Assembly (NCBI RefSeq): GCF_030929505.1
Contig: NZ_JAVFVV010000006.1
Location: 288,434 to 352,433 of the forward strand
Length of the DNA: 64,000 nt
Direction: 5' to 3'
DNA from: Mesorhizobium sp. LHD-90
Lineage (GTDB): Bacteria; Pseudomonadota; Alphaproteobacteria; Rhizobiales; Rhizobiaceae
Shown: one piece after another, positions 28,413 to 36,850 of the stretch
How positions within the stretch are numbered: the stretch's first letter is position 1
Layout: each line of letters starts with the position of its first letter
The notes under the pieces: model-generated
The model's database searches: none
What the model was told of the DNA's origin: nothing
What the model saw: only the letters and a program-made list of their open reading frames with translations
Made by a program: the position numbers and the translations under genes

Positions 28413-28952
28413 ATGGACAAGAGCCCCGACGCATTCCGCACCATCTCGGAGGTGGCCGAGGATCTCGACCTGCCACAGCATGTGTTGCGCTTCTGGGAGA
28501 CCCGCTTCAACCAGATCAAGCCGATGAAGCGGGGCGGCGGACGCCGCTACTACCGGCCGCAGGATGTCGACCTGATCAAGGGCATCAGGCACATGCTTTA
28601 CGAGCAGGGTTACACGATCAAGGGCGTGCAGAAGCTCTTGCGAGAGAACGGCAATCATTTCCTGGTCGCGGTCGGCAACGGCGACGTGGCGGCGATCGAG
28701 GCGATTGCCCAGCGCAAGCAGGCCGCCGCCATCCCGCTGACGCCCGCCGCCCAGCCGCGCGGCGACGACGAGGTGCTTGTCGGCGAAGCGAAGGCAAAGC
28801 CGAGCCGGCGTTTTTTCGGGCTCGGCAAGGCCGAGGGGGAGGGACCTGTATCGCCGGACTCGGGAAAGCTTTCGCGCGACAACCGCGCGCTGCTTCAGGA
28901 GGCGCTGTTCGACCTGCTCGAATGCAAGCGGCTCCTCGACCAGGTGCGATGA
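28413..28952 (+). CDS. MerR family transcriptional regulator
   Basis: A 179-aa protein with an N-terminal MerR winged-helix domain: [25 protein letters not shown] (residues 8-32), [18 protein letters not shown] and a dimerisation helix [14 protein letters not shown]. The C-terminal half is an Ala/Pro-rich linker ending in a helix ([17 protein letters not shown]). No metal-binding cysteine pattern is present, so the effector is unknown. The ihfA-merR-tRNA-Pro order is conserved in rhizobia. Confidence 0.93.
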   Translation: MDKSPDAFRTISEVAEDLDLPQHVLRFWETRFNQIKPMKRGGGRRYYRPQDVDLIKGIRHMLYEQGYTIKGVQKLLRENGNHFLVAVGNGDVAAIEAIAQRKQAAAIPLTPAAQPRGDDEVLVGEAKAKPSRRFFGLGKAEGEGPVSPDSGKLSRDNRALLQEALFDLLECKRLLDQVR

Positions 28953-29102
28953 GCCTGTCTCGAAACGCGTGAGGCAGTGCAAATGCAGCCCGGAGATCGC
29001 GAGTTCCGGGCCTGCGCTACTGCGTGCCGGGGCGATGCCGTTGCGGGCCCTGCCTCACGCTGACCCCGCATCTCGGCACACTTCGGCCGGCAATCGGCTC
29101 CG

Positions 29103-29357
29103 TCACGAGTTTCGCGGAGAGGCAGCATCCGTCTCGGCCAAAATGCCTGCTTCCTCGGCCGCTTCGCGAAACCGCGCCTCGGCGTCGACGCTCGAACGGT
29201 GGCCGTCGATGACCTTGAGACAGGTTTCGAAGGCATCGCGGTGACGCGGTCCGCGTCTCTCGGGCCATCGCTGGGACAGCAGGTCGCGTGCCTGCCTGGC
29301 ATCCTCGGCCACCACGATTCGGCCGTCGATGCGCACCGCGACCGGACGTGCGAACAT
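29103..29357 (-). CDS. DUF982 domain small protein
   Basis: An 84-aa protein with the DUF982 pattern RPVAVRIDGRIVVAEDARQARDLLSQRWPERRGPRHRDAFETCLKVIDGHRSS, widespread in rhizobia, often as many paralogues and of unknown function. The ATG at 29357-29355 lies immediately beside the left arm of the inverted-repeat element at 29358, so its upstream region and probably its promoter are part of that element. Confidence 0.8.
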   Translation of the reverse strand: MFARPVAVRIDGRIVVAEDARQARDLLSQRWPERRGPRHRDAFETCLKVIDGHRSSVDAEARFREAAEEAGILAETDAASPRNS

Positions 29358-29628
29358 TAAAGCATATCGCGTCTTATCTGCTCCATTCTGCCGGCGACGG
29401 TTTGGGCCAAGGTCGAGGGCTTCGTCACAGGCCGGGCTGGTGGCCCGGCCAAGACGAAGCCCGATGGATTTGGCCCAAACCGGCCCGGCCCTTCGGGTTT
29501 CCGTTTGGCGGGCGCCCACGTCGTCAGGCCACTCGGCCGATGAACCACATCGACCTTCGCGACCTTCCTCGTGGATCGCCTCGCCAAACGAGAAACAGAA
29601 TGAAGCAGATAAGGCGCGACATGCTTTA
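29358..29628. repeat. 271-bp hairpin-rich inverted-repeat element
   Basis: The terminal inverted repeats are 33 bp: 29358-29390 (starts TAAAGCATATCGCG) and 29596-29628, matching at 30 of 33 positions. Inside, 29399-29481 is a long near-perfect palindrome (arms GGTTTGGGCCAA/TTGGCCCAAACC, GGGCTTCGTC/GACGAAGCCC, GGCCGGGC/GCCCGGCC), and a second stem pairs 29502-29510 with 29582-29590. No gene is inside. It is bounded exactly by the DUF982 start codon and the DUF2188 stop codon, so it may be a MITE-like or REP-like insertion. The TAAAGCATGTCGCGC end is familiar from other rhizobia. Confidence 0.8.
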
Positions 29629-29871
29629 GGCCTTGTCCTCGACGTCCGTGCTCGGGCGGTCGCCGCCCGGCGCCACCTCCTCGTGCCACTGGCCGTCGGC
29701 GTCCTGGAACTCGATGCCCTCGGTCCTGCCGCCCACCTGCTGTTCCGAAGCGGCGATCCGTGCGGCTGCAAGCGCGTCCGCATGGGTGGGAAATGTCTCC
29801 GAGAACACGTCGCCGACCTTGTAGGCCCAACCGCCGTCATGTTCGACCACGCGATAGATCACTTGGTTCAT
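29626..29871 (-). CDS. DUF2188 family small protein
   Basis: An 81-aa protein resembling DUF2188: IYRVVEHDGGWAYKVGDVFSETFPTHADALAAARIAA, then GIEFQDADGQWHEEVAPGGDRP. Good SD (AGGAG) seven bases before the ATG at 29871. Members are short, soluble and of unknown function. Its stop codon lies inside the right arm of the element at 29358-29628. Confidence 0.75.
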   Translation of the reverse strand: MNQVIYRVVEHDGGWAYKVGDVFSETFPTHADALAAARIAASEQQVGGRTEGIEFQDADGQWHEEVAPGGDRPSTDVEDKA

Positions 29872-30110
29872 GAACGCTGCTCCTTTGCTCGCGTCAGAAC
29901 GGCGGAAGCCTATGCCCGGTTCCGGATGACGGCAAGCGGCAAGGTGTGCGTCGCTCCATCCGGGGGACAGCACCGAACGTCCGTGGGAGCTTCCTTGGGA
30001 CTTCAGGTCCCACGGACTGGCCGGATTGGCCCGCCTTGTTCCGTTCCCGCGGCGTTTGCGATTTTCGCCCTTGCGCTGGAACCCGTGAGACTATAGGGCT
30101 TTGCGCGGTC

Positions 30111-30206
<96 letters not shown>

Positions 30207-30246
30207 GGCTCCCCACCGCTCCCGAAAATCCCGAAAATCAGAAATT

Positions 30247-30263
30247 GGGTTCAAATTGGGTCC
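30247..30263 (+). repeat. 17-bp direct repeat near attL (putative integrase arm site)
   Basis: GGGTTCAAATTGGGTCC occurs here, 41 bases inside attL, and again at 39470-39486 inside attR. Repeats at both inner ends of an integrated element are expected of arm-type sites of tyrosine recombinases. The role is inferred. Confidence 0.6.
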
Positions 30264-30318
30264 GCCGCTGGCCTAACCTATATTTTCGGCTGCTTCGATC
30301 CGTGCGATAAATCGCACC

Positions 30319-30576
30319 ATGCCCGCCCCTCCGCCCGACGCCGCCCGCGACGCGAAAATCCTTCGCGCTAGCTTGGCGGGTGTCTCGCCCGGAGAACTCG
30401 CCGCCAGATTCAACTGCTCGACGGGCGGCATTCGCGCCGCGATCAAGCGGGCGACCGAAGCCGCAGGAGCTACCGCAGGCGAGGCGAAACCCACCACAAA
30501 CGGTGAGTTTGGCGGGCGGGCGAACTTGATGTCCGCCAGCGGACAACTCGAAGCCAGCACGGAGGCCCGCCCATGA
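30319..30576 (+). CDS. Small helix-turn-helix protein
   Basis: An 85-aa protein with a recombinase- or sigma-type HTH at residues 10-45: DAKILRASLAGVSPGELAARFNCSTGGIRAAIKRA. The C-terminal half is low-complexity. It is the first gene inside attL and its stop overlaps the next start (ATGA), so the two small HTH genes form an operon. Its likely role is regulation of the element. Homology class uncertain. Confidence 0.65.
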   Translation: MPAPPPDAARDAKILRASLAGVSPGELAARFNCSTGGIRAAIKRATEAAGATAGEAKPTTNGEFGGRANLMSASGQLEASTEARP

Positions 30577-30797
30577 CGAACCGCCGCGATCCGAGCCCCG
30601 GGCAGCAACTGGAAAGCATGATCGCCGGGTTGGAGTCCTTCGGGCTGCACCGCGCTCGCATCGCCCGCGAGTCCGGGTTGGACAAATCAACGATCACGCG
30701 GTTGGCCCGGGGCGAAACCCGCAAGCCCAGCCACGAGGTTTTCAGCAAAGTCGCCAATTTGCATGCCAAGGTGGTGCTGCCGATGCCGCGCCCCTGA
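30573..30797 (+). CDS. Small Cro/XRE-like helix-turn-helix protein
   Basis: A 74-aa protein with an HTH: LESFGLHRARIARESGLDKSTITRLARGETRKPSHEVFSKVANL, resembling Cro/C1-type DNA-binding domains (helices with SGLDKSTITRLARGE as recognition helix). It overlaps the preceding gene by four bases. It could be the repressor or Cro-like switch of the element; no operator was identified. Confidence 0.7.
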   Translation: MTNRRDPSPGQQLESMIAGLESFGLHRARIARESGLDKSTITRLARGETRKPSHEVFSKVANLHAKVVLPMPRP

Positions 30798-30907
30798 AAA
30801 AGTGCCGCCACCCCCTCCGGCAGAAGGGGATGGCGGCGAGAAGACCGTCCCGCTCGTCCAAAAGTTAAACGGTCTCCTATCGGCACCCGGCGCCGAACTC
30901 TAAAACC

Positions 30908-32191
30908 TCACGCCCGCCAATTCTCGACGAACGAAACGCCGCCGCTGCGCCTCATGCCGTAGTCGATGTCGGACAAAATCCGCACGCCGATTGTCGCGCT
31001 CTGCCAGAGGCTGCGCGTCGGCGCCGCGATGTCGGCGAGCGCGGGCGGCGCGACTGCGTCGCCGACCAACGGCGAGGGCGTCGTCGACTCGTGCACGAGC
31101 GCTTCCTCGCTCACGTCGAAGGCGGGCGAGTCGGACTCGCCCGTGTAGAAGCTGTCGATGTCGATGCCGACAATCCGTCCGGCAGGAAGGGAACCGGAAG
31201 CGACGAAGTTCGAAAGCACGGCGGGCGCGACGACCGCGATGGCTTGGAGGTCGGCAGGCGAGGTCGCATAGACGATGTTGCTCGCCGGGCTGATGGCGGC
31301 GGCGAGGTCGCCGAGCGTCGCGGCGAGCCGGGACTGCAAATCGGTGTCGGTCGCTGCCGGGATAGCGACGACGCCATTGAGCAATCCGGCAGGCCGCAGC
31401 GCGGACGCGGGCTGGGCGTCGAACAGGAAGCCGTCGAGTTCGACCTGCAAGTCCTCCGCCAGCCCGGCGCGGATTACCGCCTCGACGTTGTACGGGCTAT
31501 GGCGGGCCAACTCGCGGGTGAACAGCGACATCGCGCCTGCCTTATGCGGCGTCGCGGCGACGCCAGCGGAGAAGTTCAACGCCTTCACCGGAACGACGCC
31601 GCCCTCGCCGACGAAAGCGCCCGTGGCCGACGCCGTGTTCGTCCGAACGGGCAAGCGAACCGCGCCCGCTTCGTCGAAGGAGAGGCGGAGCCCGGCGCGG
31701 GCGGAGAGCGCGGCGAAGGCGGATTGCGGCGCGAAGGAGGCAATCGGGCCGAGACCGAGGTCGGTAAGCTCCGCAGCCCAGCCGTTGACCGTCGTCTGCG
31801 CCGGGTTGGTGACGGCGCGGCTTTGCCAGAATTGGCCGGGAGAGCGCGCGGCGAGCTTGATGTCGTCGCGCCCGGGGAACGCCCACTCGGCGACGCTTTC
31901 GAGGTCGCCCGTCTTCCTCGCAGCCGCGAAGAACTGGCAGACCAAGCCGCGCATGATCGTGGAAGCGATTGGCGGCTCCGGGCGGCGGCGGCGCTGGTCG
32001 ACGACGAGCCGATGCAGGCCAACGGTCGCGGTTTTGACGCTGGCGACGGCGGTGCCCAGCGCGTCGAGGCGGGAGAAGCTCCGCTCGGCGAGGTCGTTGG
32101 CGTTGGCCTCCAGCAACCCACGATGGTTTTCAAATGCCTTGCGGAATGCGATGCCGAGTGTTTCGGGACTTACGGTAATTACACCGGCCAT
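30908..32191 (-). CDS. HK97-type phage major capsid protein
   Basis: A 427-aa protein from the ATG at 32191 (SD GAGGTGG). The N-terminal 90-100 residues are helical (AFRKAFENHRGLLEANANDLAERSFSR), like a delta/scaffold region. The HK97-fold part follows, with TASATGAFVGEGGVVPVKALNFSAGVAATPHKAGAMSLFTREL (P-domain strands), LFDAQPAS..PAGLLNGV and the C-terminal APTRSLWQSATIGVRILSDIDYGMRR. These are hallmarks of major capsid proteins. It is the only virion gene in the element: no portal, protease, terminase or tail gene is adjacent. It is transcribed leftward, away from the 79-aa gene. Confidence 0.82.
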   Translation of the reverse strand: MAGVITVSPETLGIAFRKAFENHRGLLEANANDLAERSFSRLDALGTAVASVKTATVGLHRLVVDQRRRRPEPPIASTIMRGLVCQFFAAARKTGDLESVAEWAFPGRDDIKLAARSPGQFWQSRAVTNPAQTTVNGWAAELTDLGLGPIASFAPQSAFAALSARAGLRLSFDEAGAVRLPVRTNTASATGAFVGEGGVVPVKALNFSAGVAATPHKAGAMSLFTRELARHSPYNVEAVIRAGLAEDLQVELDGFLFDAQPASALRPAGLLNGVVAIPAATDTDLQSRLAATLGDLAAAISPASNIVYATSPADLQAIAVVAPAVLSNFVASGSLPAGRIVGIDIDSFYTGESDSPAFDVSEEALVHESTTPSPLVGDAVAPPALADIAAPTRSLWQSATIGVRILSDIDYGMRRSGGVSFVENWRA

Positions 32192-32439
32192 TGCGCCACC
32201 TCTGCTGTTCGGGCGGCGGGCGGGGCTCGGGAGGATGCCCCTACGGATCGCCGGACGATCTCGAAATTCCACGGATGCCGTTGTGGTAACACATTACCGC
32301 AAGCCCGCAAAGGCCCGCCGGCGCACGCGGGCTTCAGGAGGCCGGGATATACCGGCGAAGCCCCTTGCGCGCGCCAGCGGGCTTCCTGGTGGCACTGCCG
32401 GGGCGATAGGATGGAACGGCAGGGAAGAAGGAGGCGAGC

Positions 32440-32679
32440 ATGGGCCGAAAGCCGCTTTTTGACGCCCCGATGAGCCCCACCCAGAGGGCGAAGCGCTCCC
32501 GGGCGAAACAGCGGGCGGAGCGGCTTGCCGCCACCGAGCAATGGTGGCGCGAACACTCGCCCTTCGGTCAACTCGTCGATATCCGCGACATGCTGCCGAA
32601 GGGTGCCGTCACTTTGGACGAGTTGCTGCTGCGCCAACAGCGAGAAGGGCGGGGACACGGGCGGTTGGAGGCGGGATAG
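32440..32679 (+). CDS. Small basic protein of the element
   Basis: A 79-aa basic protein starting MGRKPLFDAPMSPTQRAKRSRAKQRAERLAA, then QWWREHSPFGQLVDIRDMLPKGAVTLDELLLRQQ. The N-terminal M.R.PL..APMSP.QR.RR pattern recurs in small phage or plasmid proteins of rhizobia. Divergent from the capsid gene. Could bind nucleic acid; function unknown. SD GGAGG precedes the ATG. Confidence 0.65.
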   Translation: MGRKPLFDAPMSPTQRAKRSRAKQRAERLAATEQWWREHSPFGQLVDIRDMLPKGAVTLDELLLRQQREGRGHGRLEAG

Positions 32680-32981
32680 CCCCGATCATCCGGGCCGTTT
32701 CCGGCGCGAAAACGGGCCGAAAATCGTAGCAGCCGAAATTCTCCCGCACGGAAATTGACACTTACTTAGGGCGGCCGGTCCCGCGGCCAAAAGGCATAGT
32801 TTTCTACCTACCCCCCCCTATCCGGTATCGGATACCCCCGACCCCCCTGTTTTCGCGCCTTTGCGGGCATCTTCCTGCGCTGGCCTGCCTCCAGGCGGAA
32901 TGTTTTTCCTTCGGCCATTTCGCGCCGATGCACCTCCAGGGTGCGGCTCCCTTCGGCTGAACAACAGCGAGGGCGTCGAAC
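32680..32981. other. Non-coding stretch with poly-C tract
   Basis: About 300 bases between the 79-aa gene and the frameshifted gene. It contains a run of C (around 32811-32818) followed by CGGTATCGGATACC-like symmetry and further C-rich blocks, and no supported gene. Confidence 0.4.
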
Positions 32982-33187
32982 CTATCCCGAAACCGGGATT
33001 GGTTGGTCCGCTTCCGCCGCCTCGGCGCGGGCGTCTGCGGGCGAGATGTGCAGCGCCTGATCGGCGAGGTCGATGAGGTCGAGCCGCACGCGAGTCGCGT
33101 CGAAGCGGCCTTGCGAGATGAAAGCCAGCCGAGCGCCACGGCCTCGCTCATGCCCAGCGGCGCCTTGTCCGCAGGAACCATTTTCAT
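32982..33187 (-). pseudogene. Small gene with an apparent frameshift
   Basis: The ATG at 33187 has an excellent SD (AAAGGAAAGGAA) and starts MKMVPADKAPLGMSEAVALGW with strong coding-type third positions. At about 33120-33125 the coding signal jumps to another frame that reads FISQGRFDATRVRLDLIDLADQALHISPADARAEAAEADQPIPVSG and stops at 32982. Joined, this would be a protein of about 68 aa. Either a point indel broke the gene, or there is a sequencing error or ribosomal frameshift. No family recognised. Confidence 0.55.
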
Positions 33188-33219
33188 CGATATTTCCTTT
33201 CCTTTTTTCTGTCTCACTC

Positions 33220-33771
33220 TCAAAACGGAATAGCATCGCCTTTGGACCAGAAATTAGGATCGATGCGCGCCGGCTGGACCGTAGCGCCGGGCCATGTTTC
33301 CTTGACCTTGACGATCTCGGGCCATGCCTCGACCAGGCGGGCGATCTCCGACGCCGCGTAGACCTGGACGGCGCGACCGTCGTGATGCACGACGCCGGCC
33401 TCGTCCTTGTCGCGCACGATCGCGATCACGGTGCCGTCCGACATCTGCGCCTCTATCACGCACGGACGAAGCTCGGGTGCGCCGAGCCGGTCGGCCTCGG
33501 CATCGAGCACGGACCAGGCGGTGATCATTCGGCCAATCTGCTCGATCGCCGGCCGGGGATCCGGCGACTTCAAGGCCTCGTTCGTTTTTCGGAATTGCCG
33601 GAAGAACTTTTCGGCCAATTGCTCGGAGACGAGCAGCGGCAGCCGGCCAATGCCCCACTTGCGCTCCATTGCCCTAGCCAATGCGTCGAGCCTGTCGAGC
33701 TCGAACGTCTGTCGGGCCACGAGGTCGGCGTAGGGGACTGACTGGATTTTTACGGCGTCGAAACGGGTCAT
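33220..33771 (-). CDS. Hypothetical protein of the element
   Basis: A 183-aa protein beginning MTRFDAVKIQSVPYADLVARQTFELDRLDALARAMERKWG. It has a helical N-terminal half (LVSEQLAEKFFRQFRKTNEALK) and a mixed C-terminal half ending PNFWSKGDAIPF. SD GGAAGG. No domain recognised. It lies between the primase gene and the frameshifted gene on the same strand and probably belongs to the same transcript. Confidence 0.75.
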   Translation of the reverse strand: MTRFDAVKIQSVPYADLVARQTFELDRLDALARAMERKWGIGRLPLLVSEQLAEKFFRQFRKTNEALKSPDPRPAIEQIGRMITAWSVLDAEADRLGAPELRPCVIEAQMSDGTVIAIVRDKDEAGVVHHDGRAVQVYAASEIARLVEAWPEIVKVKETWPGATVQPARIDPNFWSKGDAIPF

Positions 33772-33833
33772 CGTTGGCTTCCTTCCTTTCCCTACCAACA
33801 GAGGCGCGGCCCGGCCCAAATGGGGCCGTGCCT

Positions 33834-33847
33834 CTACTACGTAGTAG
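33834..33847. repeat. 14-bp perfect palindrome upstream of the 183-aa gene
   Basis: CTACTACGTAGTAG is fully self-complementary and continues as GTAGTAGTAG to 33850. It lies in the 180-base gap between the primase-helicase gene and the 183-aa gene, next to AT-richer sequence (33870-33900). It is a candidate operator or part of the element's replication origin; this is a positional inference. Confidence 0.55.
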
Positions 33848-33955
33848 TAGGGGGTGCTGTGCTTCGCCGAGGTCTCTTAATAAAATCAATGACATAGGGG
33901 GGTGGGTGGCGAGGCTGCTTTTTCGCTGCTGTGCGACTATTGCAAGTTGCATTTT

Positions 33956-36097
33956 TCAATCCTTACGTGCGTCGTTTTCGACGATGGAAAGGCGTGTCGT
34001 GCGACGGCTCCAGTTCACGAATTCCTCGACGGCGATCGTCCCCCTGGCGAGCAGTTCGTGCATGGCCTTCTCCATCTGGGGCCTGGTCACGCCCTCGCGC
34101 CCGACCTTCTGGGCGAAGAAATAGGACGGCGCGTAAAGTCGGGCCGATACGGGATTATTCGTGACGTAAACCTTGTCCCCGATCGCCTTGCGCAGCAGCG
34201 TCATGAACACGCGCTCGGCCCGGTCGGCTGCGCCGAACTGCGGCCCGAAACCGCCTGGCGGCTTCTCGCAGCGGAAGCGGCCGTTGTCCCAGATGAGTTC
34301 GACGGGATCCGGACGACGGCCGAAATTGTTCTTCATGAACTGCCATAGCCGCCGTCCGTCGTCCGTCGTGCCCGGTGTCGACTCCTCGTCGGGAAGGCGA
34401 AGATATGACATGAAGCGTCCGGTGTTCACCCACGCGACGGTACCGCTGTTGCCTGTGCCGCTGTTCATCCCGCTCAGGCTCGGGTGGCCGATCAAGGTGA
34501 TGTCCATCTCGTATTCCAGCGCCAGCCTGTCGAAGGCGCTGACGGCATCGACCGCAACGTCCGTTGAATTCTGATTGGCGCGGATGAGGCGCATGCGGTT
34601 GTCGAAAATGCAGGAGACGGGCTTCAGGTCGTCGAGCACTTTTCGCACCTGGTCGAAGAGCGGCGTCGCCATCATCGCGCCCGTGCGGCGGCCCTCGGCC
34701 AGAAGCCAGGCCGGATCCTTCGACAGGTCGACGATATAGAGGCGGCCGGCGAGCGAGCGTTCGTCGATGCCCTCGGCCTCGCATATCGAGCGGATGCGCA
34801 TGCGCAGCGGATCCACGCGCTCTTCCGCCGAAAAGAAGACGGTAACGCCATCGACGATCGGCGCGCCGAGAAATGAAGATCCCGCCGCTTGTGCGACAAT
34901 CTTCTGGACGGCGAGCGTCGTCTTGCCGAGGCCGCCGTTGCCGTTGAAGCTGTGAACATAGCCGCGTGCCCACATTTCGCGGGCGTCGATGTACTGGACG
35001 GGTCTGATCGGCAGGCCGGCGGCAGCGCCGACATCGATGCAGGACAGCGGCGGCAGGGCTGGCCTGTTGGCGTCGTCGCCAGTGCCCTCGCCGTCTTCCT
35101 GCGCTGCTGCATCGGCCACCTTGTGGTCCCACTGCTTCATGGCCTGCCGAAACTTGTAGCCGAAGAGATCCTCGCCACGGCCCTCCTCGTCGAGGGTCTT
35201 CGCGGGATCCTTGGTCGTGATCGTCTTCCTGAATTCCTGCCATGCCTCCTTCATCCGCGCCGTGCTCTCGGCCGCAGTCGGCATGATCGGGTTTTCGCGA
35301 TGCCAGCTAACGACGACGGCCCAGACGAAGCGCGTCATCGCGTCCTCGCGGCCGTCATGCGCCTTGCCCCATTCGCGGCGTTCCCGCTCCGCGCCGAGAT
35401 CGACAACAGACGCGGAGGGGGTGTAGGGGAAGGCATCCTTCAAGGCGTCGACGGCATAGATGTCAGGGCCTGGATCCTTCAAATTCAGGATCCCCGTCAT
35501 CTCTGCGATGCGCCCCTCCTTGTGGGGCCAGGCGATGCTGCCGGCCAGGCGCATGACGCGCGATGGCTCGCAGACCTTGGGATCACCGTCCAGGTGCTGG
35601 CAGATCGAGGAAAGAAGGGCGCGGATGTCGTCCGGCGCGGCGATCGGCTCGGCGAGACGCCAGAAGAGTTGCAGGCGCGTGTGCGGATGGCGGCCCGAGA
35701 AGATCGCGAAAGTAGGCATCGCCGTGGCACGGCATCTTGCCGCGGCAGCATCGACGGAAGCCGCTTCGTCGAAGTCGGCCCAGGCGGCGTAGGCCGCATG
35801 AAAATCCTTCTCGCCGGCTCGCCTGTGCTTGTGCGCGGCCGGCTTCCTCAGCGCCATGCCGACATAGACCGACGTGCCGGTACCGGCATTGGCGGCCGCC
35901 GCGAAATTTACCGCGTCGTCGAAATGGTCGATGGGGAACAGTCGGGCGCTGGAGATTGAGCCGGACGGCGCGGTGTAAGCGATCTCGACCAGGCCGTCGC
36001 GGTGCGCGTCGGCCACATGGCCGAAGAGATGATCGAGGTGCCTGCGCATTGCCTGGCGATCCGGGGCGAGTTTTTCAGCTTCGGCCGGCATTTCCAT
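33956..36097 (-). CDS. Primase-helicase (AEP-type primase plus RecA-like ATPase)
   Basis: A 713-aa replication protein. The N-terminal part resembles archaeo-eukaryotic/RepB-like primases: VYVGMALRKP, AAWADFDE (acidic metal residues), MPTFAIFSGRHPHTRLQLFWRL and CEPSRVMRLAGSIAWPHK. The C-terminal half is a RecA/RepA-like helicase: Walker A NGNGGLGKTTLAVQ near residue 390, VTVFFSAEERVDPLRMRI, and ITLIGHPSLSGMNSGTGNSG. A C-terminal winged-helix-like region follows. This matches pri-rep proteins of phage satellites. A second ATG six bases downstream (36091) is better spaced from the GGAG. Confidence 0.85.
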   Translation of the reverse strand: MEMPAEAEKLAPDRQAMRRHLDHLFGHVADAHRDGLVEIAYTAPSGSISSARLFPIDHFDDAVNFAAAANAGTGTSVYVGMALRKPAAHKHRRAGEKDFHAAYAAWADFDEAASVDAAAARCRATAMPTFAIFSGRHPHTRLQLFWRLAEPIAAPDDIRALLSSICQHLDGDPKVCEPSRVMRLAGSIAWPHKEGRIAEMTGILNLKDPGPDIYAVDALKDAFPYTPSASVVDLGAERERREWGKAHDGREDAMTRFVWAVVVSWHRENPIMPTAAESTARMKEAWQEFRKTITTKDPAKTLDEEGRGEDLFGYKFRQAMKQWDHKVADAAAQEDGEGTGDDANRPALPPLSCIDVGAAAGLPIRPVQYIDAREMWARGYVHSFNGNGGLGKTTLAVQKIVAQAAGSSFLGAPIVDGVTVFFSAEERVDPLRMRIRSICEAEGIDERSLAGRLYIVDLSKDPAWLLAEGRRTGAMMATPLFDQVRKVLDDLKPVSCIFDNRMRLIRANQNSTDVAVDAVSAFDRLALEYEMDITLIGHPSLSGMNSGTGNSGTVAWVNTGRFMSYLRLPDEESTPGTTDDGRRLWQFMKNNFGRRPDPVELIWDNGRFRCEKPPGGFGPQFGAADRAERVFMTLLRKAIGDKVYVTNNPVSARLYAPSYFFAQKVGREGVTRPQMEKAMHELLARGTIAVEEFVNWSRRTTRLSIVENDARKD

Positions 36098-36153
36098 TTA
36101 TCTCCAAAGGGAAAAAAGAAGCCGCCGGCCGTGACCGGCGGCAACGGGCGGCA

Positions 36154-36792
36154 TCAGCCGAAATCAGCGTCGTCGAGATCGACGGGCGCGGCCGCCTTCG
36201 CCGGGACCGGCGCAGGTGCCTTCGGCGAAGGCCTCGGCGCGGCCGAAGCCCCGGACATGGTGGCCCGCGCTTTCGGCACGGCCGCCCACTTCTCCAGCGC
36301 TTCGGGCCGGATCTTCCAGCCAACGACTTTGAATTCGGGAATGGCGCGGGAACCGCGTTTCGTCTTTTCCCGGATCCAGCGGACGAGTTGCACCGCCGGG
36401 ATATGGCCCTGTGCGTACTCAGCGGCCGCGACGGCCTGATCATAGACCTCCTCCAGCGCCCCCAGCACGCCGGTTGCCGTCGTGGAGATCTCGTGCGGCC
36501 CCAGGCCGTCCGGAAGCATCACGACCAGCGACACGCCACTCTTGTAATCCTCCCCGGGGCGATCCGGCATTGGGTCACCCAGCGCGACCAGGCGCTTGTC
36601 CGGCTGGTCATTGTCGAATTTCATCCAGCCGACGCGCACGGTCGCCGGATCGAACAGGGCGAGCAGCGTCTCGACGATCTCGGTGCCGCGTTCGCTTCCG
36701 TCGTAGGTCGAGCGGGAGACGATCCCGTCCTTCCCGTCCAGTTTGATGTAGGGAAGGTACTCCCCACTGCTGATGTTAAGACCGAATCCCAT
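36154..36792 (-). CDS. Unknown protein with SSB-like acidic tail
   Basis: A 212-aa protein starting MGFGLNISSGEYLPYIKLDGKDGIVSR, with globular body (VETLLALFDPATVRVGWMKF, GVSLVVMLPDGLGPHEISTT) and RIRPEALEKW-like C-part, then an Ala/Pro-rich linker and an extreme C-terminus DLDDADFG. A flexible linker ending in acidic residues plus Phe is typical of single-stranded DNA-binding proteins. It is just upstream of the primase-helicase. A T7 gp2.5-like or other ssDNA-binding role is inferred, not shown. SD GAGAGGAA. Confidence 0.7.
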   Translation of the reverse strand: MGFGLNISSGEYLPYIKLDGKDGIVSRSTYDGSERGTEIVETLLALFDPATVRVGWMKFDNDQPDKRLVALGDPMPDRPGEDYKSGVSLVVMLPDGLGPHEISTTATGVLGALEEVYDQAVAAAEYAQGHIPAVQLVRWIREKTKRGSRAIPEFKVVGWKIRPEALEKWAAVPKARATMSGASAAPRPSPKAPAPVPAKAAAPVDLDDADFG

Positions 36793-36850
36793 TGTACTTT
36801 TCCTCTCTTCACTTGATCGGCGCGACCAGGCCCGCGCCGTGGCCTTTCCG

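Noticed and set aside
28988..29011. Hairpin GCCCGGA/TTCCGGGC after merR
   Set aside because: No T run follows; too weak to call a terminator.
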